Part shown: positions 12,501 through 24,500 of the stretch, one piece after another
Numbering within the stretch: position 1 is the stretch's first letter
How the letters are laid out: every line of letters starts with the position of its first letter
DNA from: Ryuthela nishihirai
Lineage: Eukaryota > Arthropoda > Arachnida > Araneae > Heptathelidae
Length of the DNA: 64,000 nt
Direction of reading: 5' to 3'
NCBI GenBank assembly: GCA_038380435.1
Contig: JAWZYU010000034.1
Span: 43,648,901 to 43,712,900 of the forward strand
Translations under genes and position numbers: made by a program
Notes under the pieces: generated by a model
The model's input: the letters and a program-made list of their open reading frames with translations, nothing else
Told to the model about the DNA's origin: nothing
The model's database searches: none

Positions 12501-15500
12501 TATTTTGTACAATTAAAATTTAAAACATATTAAAGACTTGAATGTTTCTGTTGTAAATCATAAAGATGATTTTTATGGATAATTTCATGATATTTTGAAT
12601 TCTGTCAAGAAAATGGGTGAGTGCCAAGTTTGTATTGAATCTTAAATTTGACATGAGTGGCAGGTCCTTTTGGTATTGGTAGTTACAATAACAATGAAAA
12701 CTATATCCTTTATTAGAGAATAACACACACTGAAATCTACAGTTGTGCTGTTTGTTTGTGGGTTGCCAATCCTAAGTGAATAAATGCACAGGATACCTTA
12801 TATCAGCTATAGACAATCCTAATCAGTAGTCATCATAGGTACCTGAAATTCTGCTTCTAGGGCCATTGCTGACCCTATAAACTGGAATAATGTGTCCCAG
12901 GCAGTTCAGTTTTTCTTTTGATGCTGGTTATTGAAAAGGTCCACTTATAAAGTGATGTCTGACATTTATGGTATTCCTACCATCACTGGTGGTTTAAATC
13001 TTTAAAGGTGGGGGAATGAGTCTTTGTCCAAGGTCTATGGTTAGGGAACTGCTTAATGTTGTTGGCTATACCTCTCTCAATAAACCAAATTGAAAACGAA
13101 AATTCTGCTAATAATCTTCTTTACACAACTGCATTCAATGTGTAGATTCTAAACAAAGATTATGCTCTTGATGTCCTCAAACAGAAATTCCAGCATTATA
13201 ATTTAGAATTGTTTTTACAATTTGCAATCAGACGTGCAAAGCTACTAACTTATCTGCAGGTCATGACAAAATGAAGGACCGTGCTACTGTTAATCAATGC
13301 AAACCACTGTGCCATTGAAGCATCTGGGCTTCCAAGAGACAGATAGACAGGTAAAGGTAAGATACTTAAAAATCTAAAATTACTTTTTTTTTTTCAGTAT
13401 GAGAGGATAGCAAACATCTATGGTGTAAGTTAGGCTCTCTGCCATTTATTTAATGCCAACAATGCTCTTCTAGGATATGAATGTATTAATGAATTATTTT
13501 ATTATAGTCAACGTTTACACTAATGATAGCTTTATGAGAGGGACTAAGCTTCACGAAACTTCTGGTTTCTTTTGAATATTAAAAAGGAGAAATATTTATT
13601 AGTTATGTCTTTTAATATACTATGGAATATTTTAGCCTTGGTTCTAAATATGTTAAATTATGTCACAAATTTTTTTGCAAAAATGCATATTAAAAGGCCT
13701 TTATGATATTCATATATCATTCTATATCATATCATATATATAGATTTCATGTTATACAGGGTGATTCAAAACTTATCGTTCAGATTTCGTGGGGAGGTAG
13801 GGAATACGTCAGGAAACTGATTTCACATAGGAAAGTATGTCCGCAAACGTCATCTACATGAACAAAATGGACAAGTAAAGTGAACACAAGGAAACAGTAC
13901 AGTTAAGTGGTAACGAACGTGACTTTTATTCCAACAAGGTAAAGTACAGGTTCACAGTAGGTGCTCAAAATTTCGACCATTTACACGGACACAGGATTCA
14001 CAGCGCCGTTGCATTGATCGCCGAACATTTTCAAAAACGCCTGGCGTATCACGGACAATGCCTGCGGCGGCCACTATTCGTGCAGCAAGGTCCATTTCAC
14101 TGTCGACGGGGGTCTCGTACACATGGTCTTTCATGGCCCCCCACAAAAAGAAATCCATGGGCGATAAATCAGGTGACCTGGGTGGCCAAGCGATTGGTCC
14201 ACCTCTACCGATCCATCAAGCTCCGAATGTTCGGTTCAGGTAATCACGCGCAACAGTTGTGCTATGGGCTGGAGCCCTGTCATGTTGATACCACATATCT
14301 CGGCGGATATGCGCAGGAACAGCGCCCAGAAAAGTCGGTAATACTGTCTCGAGAAATATTAGGTATTTCCGGCCGTCCAATCGGGGCGGTAGCAAGTAAG
14401 GTCCCAACAAACAGTCACCAATGATTCCAGCCCACACATTTACGGCAAAATGATGTTGCGCAGCGTGACTTCTCGTACCATGCGGGTTGTCGTAAGCCCA
14501 CACGTGAATTGTGTGTACTGAACACACCTTCATGAGTGAATGAAGCTTCATCTGTAAAAAGGACAGAAGCTGGAAAACTGGGTTCCACGGCACCTTTCTG
14601 CATGAACCATTGTGCAAATTCCACACGCTTCGGATAATCGTCAGGATGCAGTAACTGCACCCTTTGCAGATGGTAAGGATGCACACGTTCCTCATGCAGT
14701 ATCTGCCACACTGCTGACTGAGAGACCCCAAGCTGCTGAGCAATAGCTCGTGTGCTGGTATTCGGATTATCTTCGATGGACTGTAGGACTTGTTCTGCAA
14801 CGTTGATAGTCCGCGTCAGTCGTCTTCTCCCCATATCCTGCATGTTGCTGTGCAGTGAACCGCGTTTGCGCAGATTGCGATGCACACGTGCAAACATTTG
14901 ATGCTGCGGTATTCTTCTGTTGGGGTATCGGTCTTCGTAAACTTGCCTAGCTCGGCGGCCGCTTTCGCCAGCTGCTCCATATGCGAGATGCATATCCACT
15001 AGCTCTTGATGCGTAAAACGATTCATCTTATCACTAGTAAGTCAGCTCGTACACTGATGACAGCGGGAGTGGTCGGGCGAGCTGTACAGTGGTTGGGTAC
15101 ACACAGCGCTCTCTACATACGCATGCGTACATTTGCGGACATACTTTCCTATGTGAAATCGGTTTCCTGACGTATTCCCTACCTCCCCACAAAATTTGAA
15201 CGTTAAGTTTTGAATCACCCTGTATATAGAGTTCATGTAATCTATGATTTGTGATGGAATGAAGAGGCTAATTTTTATAGTTTCTTCTGAATTTCATACT
15301 TTCATAAGTTGTTACTACTAGTGACATCAGAGTGAACATGAGAAATCAAAACCATTGAAGGTTTTATTTTTTTCTGTTATTTATATTGTAAAACTGCAGT
15401 TATTTAAAAATATTGTTTATCTGATATATAATTTTCATGTAAGAAAAATCCTAAGTGTAAGTGAATGCATGAATTTTATAATATATGTAAGATATATTTA

Positions 15501-18500
15501 TTGAGTATATTCTTTTTTCAGGGCTTGACATTTCAAAATGGAAAGCATCAATTAATAAGTGCATCACATGATAGGTCCTTAAAACTTTGGAACCTTGATG
15601 AAATGGGTTATGTTGAAACATTGTAAGTTTTGCAATTTCAAGAATTCTTAAAGTGCTGTATTGTTGCCATTGATGTTTTTACTTTATTATTTAAAATGTA
15701 TCTTAGACCATTTTGGTAATGTTATAATAAAAAAAAAATTTTTAGCACTTTTATTAATAGCTAATAATAGTATTAATTTTAACTGAAACATTGTTATTTT
15801 GAATGCTTTTCTATTTTGTAGTAAAAATCTGTTTTTTTTTTATGTTTGTAGTATTATAACTGGATAACAAAAAAAAAAGTAAAATTAAAATTATTCTTCC
15901 AGTCTTCTTTTTATTTAAACTTCAAGTTTTTGTAACTTCCAAATGTTTTATCATTATATGCTTTTAGCTTGTTTTTATTTTGTTTTCTGTCCTTCAGTGA
16001 CATTCAGCTTCTTTGTTTTAATAGATAAATTAGAAATTCTTTTTGGATTGAATAGGTACTAATAAGATATGATTCACAGCTTTAGACTCTTGTTTTTATA
16101 TAGTATATATATTATAGTTTGAATTTCCACCATTAGAGGGCTCTAGATTTGGAAAATGCAAAACTTAATAGTCTATTCTTGCTAGCGGTTTGAACTTTTG
16201 GTCGTAGAGCATGGTATCAAAGGGTTTATGTTGACAGCAACAATTTACTCCCAGAGGGTGGGGAAGGCATTCTTTTTATTTAAAGAGGTAATTGGAAAAT
16301 TCTTTTTGAGTTGGGTAGGTATAATGAATACTATTACTTGTATTTTATAAGTTATAGGTTTCAATTTCCACTGTTACAGATTGCTGAATCTGCATAAATG
16401 CAAATTTGATTCTCTTTAAAAATGAATGTTCCATATTTCCCAGAGAGACAATATGTTATTCTTCTAGCTATTCATTAAAAACAAAAGTTTAATTAAAATA
16501 TAAATACTATGCTTTGTGGTGGTGGTGGGATCGAAATTCCATTTAAAAAGGTTATTTTAGGAAAGCAAAGGGATATTAAGTTATTTAAAATGTTGAGCTG
16601 CAACTAACTTTAGTTATTTTTATTTTTAGGGTGAAAATGGGTTTTATAGATAATTAAAAAGAATATAATTATGTGTTGTTAGTAGTGAAGTATCTTTTTT
16701 TGACTTGAGCAGGTTTATATATCAATAAATAGTTTTGTTTATAATTTGATACAGTAGTGTTTTGATGACAGTAAAGTCTTTAAAAAAAAATGTGAGTTTA
16801 TTTTTTGCATGAATAAAAGTATGATTAAACATACATGCAATGTTTGGTTTTTCATTATTCTTATATGAAAGTTAACTATGACTTTTTTGGTAGGTTTGGT
16901 CATCAAGATGCCATTGCATCTATTGACAGTTTTCATGGAGAGACAGCTATTACATCCGGTGGAAGAGATAACACATTGCGAATATGGAAAATAGTAGAAG
17001 AATCACAGCTTGTGTTTCAAGGTCATGGGTATGTAACTTTAAATTTCATTGCTAATCTATTTTTACATGAATGGATTGCTATAAAATATTATAGTCAAAT
17101 TGTTTAGATTTGAAATTATAACTTCAGCTAAGATAATCATTGTGAAAAGGTTGGTACATGTTGCACTTTTCATTACTAGTTTTTAACCAAAAAAAAAAGT
17201 ACCCTTTGCAGGCAAGAATAAAATTTTCTCTTCTGTTACCAAGGTCTAACTTGGGTTGCATTGTTTTACCTCTGAGCTGCACTTTTTTACACACAATGGA
17301 CTAAATGGCCAGGCCACAAGGGCTCAGAGAAAGTTGGGGGGAGGGGACCCACTAAACAGCTGCTGGGAGAGAGATGGTAGCCTTGTGTCGTGGCCATCCA
17401 TCATGTTCTTTAACGTAAACAGGGTATGGCTCTCCCACATACAGGGCCATGGCTTAACATCCCATCTGATGGACAGCAACCTTTCCAACCCCATCAGTGT
17501 TCCCTGCTGACAGGAACAGTGGGGAGTTTTGATGAGATAAATCTCAATGCTGGCCCAGGCAGGACTTGAACTGTGAACTGCAGATTATGAGCCTGGTGTA
17601 TGTCACTCCTGCCCCTATAGAGTTCTAAGAGTGCTACCATTAAGCTTTGATGATATGAACTTGTGTTATATGAATTTCTCTTATTTTCCTCTGTTGTTTT
17701 TATAATTTTATTTTCAACTTGTAATTTGTAGCTGTAAATGAATAATTGGTTTAATTTGAACCTTCTTAGAGAAAGTTATCCCAAGTATGGATATTTTTTC
17801 TTGAAGCCATCTAGTATTCAGTAACTTTAGGAATTTGAAAGAAGTAGTAAGATAGTTCAACTGAGAAACAAAAAAGTTGATGGAATAATTTTCCATTTTA
17901 GTAGTTGATATGAAAATCTTCATAATGACAAAAAGAAATAATTAAAAGTGTGTAGTAAGAGTGTTTAAGTAGAAAAAAGAAAATTTTTGAACAGGAACAA
18001 CAAAACGTTTTACATGTACCTTTCCAATTATGGGTGTACTATTCAGGATTTGACTCTGCAGAAAACATTTGGAGATCCTTATTTACTGTTTGCTGGCTAC
18101 CCATGACATTGCTACAGAAAGTAGTCCTGGAATAATTTTCTTAAACATTTAGAATTGTCACTGAAATTGTCATCAAATTATCTTATTATCAAATTATCTG
18201 TCATAGAGTAAACAATTTAGCAATTAGCTAAATTGTTTACTCTATGAAGATATTGATTATTCCACTTGTTTGTTAGAAGGGGATGGATTTACATAAAGTC
18301 CTTTGTTAAAAGGGGGAAAATTTGCAAAATGACATGATTTATTATAGTTAAAATACATGGTTTCTCAGCACATATATAGTTTTAAACTCAATATTTAAAA
18401 TTAAAAAAAAGAAGTTTTGTGTGAAGAAATATATTTGTTTCTGGTCTGTAGTTTCATAATTTGTCAACATCAGGCAGGTGAAGGGACCTTCGAAAAATGT

Positions 18501-21500
18501 CAATGAAGAAATAAATTGCTTCTTTTTGTTAGTGGGCTAAAGGTTGATTCAGTTGGAGCACACAAGACTTGTAATCTAATGTTCCCAAGTATATGACACA
18601 ACTGTGCTCGTGTTGGAATTTTTTCTGCTAAAATACCACCACCACCCATTCCACCCTTAATGAAAAAGTGGACACTGGTGAATTTGGGAAGGCTACTATC
18701 TATTGGACTGGATATTAAACCATGACCCTGTGTATAGGAGAGCCATTAAACGTGCTTGATGGCTTTGACATGAGACTTTCATCTATCTCATAACAACTGT
18801 CCAGTAGTTCTTTCTTCCCCAACCTTTTCTGATTCCTTTGGGTCTTTCAGTTATTTAGCCCATTTGGCTATTTAGCCCATTTGTGTACAAAAAAAAGTGC
18901 CACTCAAATGTGAGGTAAAGCAACCCAACTCTTTTTGCTAACAACTACTACAATAACGGTATTTCTGTTGAAAGATTTAAACTTTTGGCAGCAGCTCTGG
19001 GTTTTTCAAAGTATTTCTCATGTAGTACATCAACATTTACAGCAAGGATGGAGGATAATCTGCCTTTTCCATTCTTATTTCTTGTGGATTCTATTCTTGC
19101 TCCCTTGGGGATATATACCATAAAGCATTGTTATCTCCCACCAGAGAGAAAGACAATATCTCCCTGAACACCACTTTCCATTTAATTTCTTTTCTCTTGT
19201 GGACAGATGCTGCCAAAAGTTTAGTGCAAAACTAAAAACACATGTTATGGACATTTTGACTTTTATGTGGACTTATGTGTTTAACCCTTTAACGCTCAGA
19301 ACAGCCCAAAACGGCAGAGATTTTCAAATGGACTAGTCCAAATAGTGCTATTTCTTTGTCTTTACTACCCTCTACCTTTTTCTCAGGTTTCTTGGGCATT
19401 AAAGGGTTAACACATATAAGAAAAGCAAATTTCACAAATGTTTAATGTATTTTAGAAGTTCTTATAATGGTCATTATTTCTGATCAATTTAAATTTCTGC
19501 TGATAATTTTTGCATTTTTCTTTATTTTAGGGTTTCTATGGACTGTGTTCGTGCAATAAACAAGCAATATTTTGTATCAGGAAGTGATGATGGGTAAGAT
19601 ATCAACAAGCAGTCAAACCAAATGTTTTCGTAAACAATTAATTTTATTTGTATGATTAATTTAATTCTTTTATCATTATTTTCAGTGAAGGCAAGGTGCC
19701 ATTCCTCTAGAAATATTGTACTGTTAGATTTTTCAGTATTTCTGTTATATGCATTTGTATTAAGCATTGCCAGCTTTATTTGATAAAACTATTTTTAGTT
19801 TACTTATTTAGAATTTTGATATTGAAATATCAGTATTCTAAACTGTTTGATTCTGATCACTTAATTTTTGTTATTGAGGTTAAATTTTGTCTAAAAATAA
19901 CTTGGGAAAAAAAAAGTATTTTTAGCAATTTGGCTTGTTGGAAGGATGTTACGTATTCTGCAATGTGAAGTTTAAATCAACATTATTTGGCTAAGTAATA
20001 AAATTTAGTAGAAGTCAGTAATCCTGATAATAAAAAGATAAAGAAATGGACAGTGTCACTTAATTTTTTTTCATTTAAATTAACTGTGATTAATGAGAAA
20101 CTTTTGGATAGAGTACATATGTTAAAATAGTGTATTTTACCCAAAAAGGTGACAAAACTATAGACGTAATATTTTGTAATTTAATGTAATATGTTTTGCA
20201 ACTTATTATTTATATATTTCATTCCTGATATTGTGTATGATATTTATTATTCAACAAATAAATGTTTCTGTAGCTTTATTACTTTTAACAGGCCTGAAAG
20301 CATTAAAAAACATGGGGAAAATTTTAAATTAGGTACAAGCTTATATAAATATATATGCAATGGTTACATGACTCCAGAGTGTAAGGCACCTTTTAGAGTC
20401 ATGCGCCCTATTAGTCTGAATTAGTAAGATTTTACTGCAGTTATTTTTCACACAAATAAACATGCATTGGACATAGACTGATAAAATATTAATAACATAG
20501 TTGTAAAATAATAAATACACAGTAAAGTAGCATAGTTGTAAAATAACTTAACAAATGCTTCACACTTCTTCACCATTTCCAACATTTTCAGTATCTTCAA
20601 CTGCCTTTTACTGTCTACATTATTTTAATAAATAAAAGTTTGTAAAAAAAAGTTATAAATATTCCAAAAGGAAAAACCTTGTATTCCCTTGGGTAATATG
20701 GTATTGTATGCATTGGGTAATTAAGCTCACTGGACAAAAAATTAGTCATATCCCGCTGTAAGAGGGTTATGTTTGTTCGACAGCAACAGAGGATGCACCA
20801 GTAATAAATGTACCCTATAAATAACTGTGCCGTGCGCTACGAGGTTTATACAGTGACATGAAATGGTTGTTTGCCATGTGTGCTAGTTGCTCTGTGAAAC
20901 ATGAGTCGTGCCAAAGTAAAAATGTAAGTTTGAGTGGCAAAAAGGTGTTATCGTGTTTGGCCGAGCCAAAGGGCATAGTGTACAAGAAGTTTGCTGCCTT
21001 TGCAGGTGTGTTGAAACATACTGTCCAAAGGATCTTCCAGCAATGGCGTACATTGCAGTCCACTGCTAATCGTCGCCAGAACTGTGGCACAAAGACTGTG
21101 CTCACCAATAGGAACTACTGCAATATGTTAAGCACTGTTAGGGCAAACTGCTTTGCAACAAGACAGGAATTGCTCCAGTCAGTATAATACCTGCAGCATG
21201 CGGCATTTGCTGCTGGAAGAGTGGATGAATATTGATCTACACTACATCCACACACTGGTGGCATCCATACCAGACAGGATTTTGGCTGTTCTTCAGTTGC
21301 ACAGAGGCGTTACGTGCTATTAGGTGTCATTCGGCCAGGGGTGACAAATTTTTTGTCTGGTGAGCTTATATTAATAGGAATAGAAATCTTTAATGTTTAT
21401 AAAGAGTTTTTTTTTATATAGTTCACAATTGCAATTAATTATTGCATGTGATATAATACTATAATATTCTTTCAGTTCCATTGAATTGTGGAGCCTTCAA

Positions 21501-24500
21501 AAGAAGAAACCTGTGTTCAGGTTACCTAAAGCTCATGGTTCAGATCCCGAGAGTAGTGAGCCTCATTGGATATCAGCAATTAGTTCTTTGCGTAATTCTG
21601 ATCTTGTTGCATCAGGTAAATAATTAAGTATTGTGTTCCCTTTTCAAGAGTTTAGCATTGACAACAATAGTTTTATTGTGTTTGCCAATAATTGTTTGAT
21701 GCACATTAACAAAAATCCAAAAGTTCTTATGGTGTAATTATTTAGCAATTTAAGCTCAGCTTTACATTCTATCACATAAAAAAGATATATTCTTTACAGG
21801 AATGGATTAAAAATTTTGCTTAAACTGTAACAAAATACGTTTTAATGGTATAAGTTGTGCTATGTTAGAAGCAAATTTTTGTTAATAAATAGTTTTTGTA
21901 GTTAATAATAAGTTATGCTCTGTTAGATTTATTTTTGTTAAATAATACACTTTACATCTTCCAAATGCTACCTGACAGTATTATATAGATAATAGCTATT
22001 AGTCATTCTAAGTACCTGTTGTCAGCCACTGCCCTCTGCAACAAGGCCACCAATGGCTGTTTTTCAATTGGGTATACAATGCACATCCACTTGAATCAGT
22101 GTTGAACTGTTATATCACTGTTTTTTAAATGATTTGAAAGAGCTTCACTACCTTGTCCCAAATTTGGCACACTAGCTTCCTCCATGCTACCTTGTATTGC
22201 ATTGAAGAATTAAATTTCTATCAGATAGAACTTGATTTGAGTTTAAAGCCACTTTGAGAACCTGTTGAATATCAGTTAGAAATTTGCTAGTATATATTAA
22301 CTCTTGACTGGATGTTCTACAGTGTTAAAATTTCAGCTATCCAGTTTTCAGAAAATCTGTGCAATGTGTGGTCAGAAAGAAAAAAATAATACTGCATGTA
22401 AAAGGTATTAGAAATTAAAACACTAAAAAGTATGAAATCTTGTTGTATCCCTTGGTGTTTAAACTTACTGAAGAGGATTGCAAAATCTATTGCATATTAG
22501 GTTTGTAACTTAAGATATGGATCAAGCTTTTAAGAATGTTTGTAAGCATTGAGTTTTCTTTTTTTTCCTAAGGCTTGAAGTTATAGAGAAGTTTTTGATG
22601 ATATACTGAATATTTGAAATATGTGTAAAATGTAAAAATGTGTTTTAGTTTTTTAGTACTGGCTTCATGATGTTTCTGAATAATTTACAGGTTCACAAGA
22701 TGGCTACGTCAGATTGTGGATGTGTGATGAAGAGCACAGGAAGCTTACTTCAATCTCTGCTATTTCCATCGTAAGTTCTCTATTCTAATATCTACCTCAT
22801 TTCAGCCTGAAATTATTTTAGTACAAAATTTGTATTAAAAGAAGGGAACTATTAATTAACCCTTGACACCTAGAAATTAGATGACATCACGTCATCTAAA
22901 TTTTGTTATTTAATATAACCTTAACTGGAAAGTAAGTAGTTTGGGTGCTAGCTATTGTTCCAACAGACAAATTTTGTGTGTTACATTAGCTCTTGAGGCT
23001 GTGCTCAGCAGTGACTTCAGTCTCAGTAGGGTGTGTCCTTGGATGAGAAGGCTTATACAAGCTAGGAGTATTTTCTAGAATTCTCTCTCATAAATGTTGC
23101 AAATAATTAAAAAATTGTTTTTCTGTGGTTAACCAATTCAGCTTTTTAAAAATATCATGCTACAGTCAGCATATAACCTTAACTGGAAAGTAAGTAGTTT
23201 GGGAGCTAGCTACTGTTCCAACAGACAAATTTTGTGTGTTACATTAGCTCTTGAGGCAGTTAACTCAAAGGAAGCAAAAAAAATTTTTTTTGAGTTATTA
23301 AATCTGTATTAAATATACACATAAGCAATTTAAAAACTAGTTACAGAATCTGCAATAGATTCCCACCTACTGGAATGTTTTTACTACTACATTGAGTAAA
23401 CCATTTTAGCAACTTGATTGCTCGACATCAGGAAATTCCTTTTTCTTTTATTGCAATCTAGCTGTTTCAACATCATATCTTTGTTCTTTGAAATGGTTAA
23501 AGAATACTACTAGGAATTTCAAATTCTATGGCAATACCTTTTTTTCTCCTTTCCATTACTTTCTTATTGGATATCCAATAAGAATCATTCTGTTCACCTG
23601 CAAACAGTGGGGACAATGCTTAGCCAGTGAGATTTGCTTTGTCCAATTGGCAAGAATTTCAGCAACCATTAGTAAAACAAAATTTCATTGGGAAAAAACT
23701 TATCAAAGATTTTTTTTTTCTCCAGATATTTCTCATAAAATTTTGAGACATGAAGTGATGATGAAAAAAGTGGTTCAAGAGAAAGAGAATGTAATAAATG
23801 TTTAAGGATTCAGTTGGAAATTTTAAAAAGATATGAGTTAATGAGAGATTTGAATGTAGAGTTCAAGTTAATGAGAATTGACTATAATTGCAGTACTTCA
23901 ACATTAGAACATGAAAGACCTTAAACTACTTTTTTTTTTGTGGTTAATACCTTGTACACACAATAGCTATAGTATTTTTCTGTTAGGGGTGGGTATGGTT
24001 CAGTCAATAGTGCAGGAGGCTCTGTAATCTGCATTTCCCAGGTTTGAGTCTACCTGTGCCAGTGTTGAGATTTATCTCCACTAACTGCCCTCCTGCCACC
24101 CTGCCCTCTATCAAAAAAGGGATACTTGTTGAATATGATGGTCTTTGAATGGCTTTCATCCATTGGATGGGGATGTAAAGATGTAAAACTGTGACCTCGT
24201 GTGCAGGAGAGTCATATCTGGTGCACGCTAAAGAACCAACTGGATAGCCTTGACAGAAGATTACTATGTTTCTCCTAATAAGTTGTCCATTGAGTTCCCT
24301 TCCCTAACCCCTAAGCCCTTGGCAGTCTTTGTGACCTAGCTATTTAGTCCATTATGTGTAAAAAAAATGCTCGAAACCAACCAACCAACTTTTGTGATAA
24401 TACAGATCAGATACACTATATTCCCAAAAGTGTTGGATACTTTCTTGTTATAAAAGGAAAACCATATCAAAGCTCCCTGATTTCAAAATAAGCTTTTTAC

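Larger units (their letters stand above)
12100..15521 (+). other. RRP9 intron (3.4 kb)
   Basis: A hairpin, a SINE-B and the mariner element. 12480-13750 shows no feature I can name. Confidence 0.85.

Noticed and set aside
14014..14424. 136-codon + strand open frame
   Set aside because: It is antisense to the mariner transposase, whose motifs are clear on the - strand.
22880..22905. ATGACATCACGTCAT as a CRE-type regulatory site
   Set aside because: It is a palindrome next to a decayed MITE end within an intron; there is no promoter context.
23488..23805. 105-codon + strand frame
   Set aside because: No recognisable motifs; it lies in AT-rich intron DNA and is of a length expected by chance.
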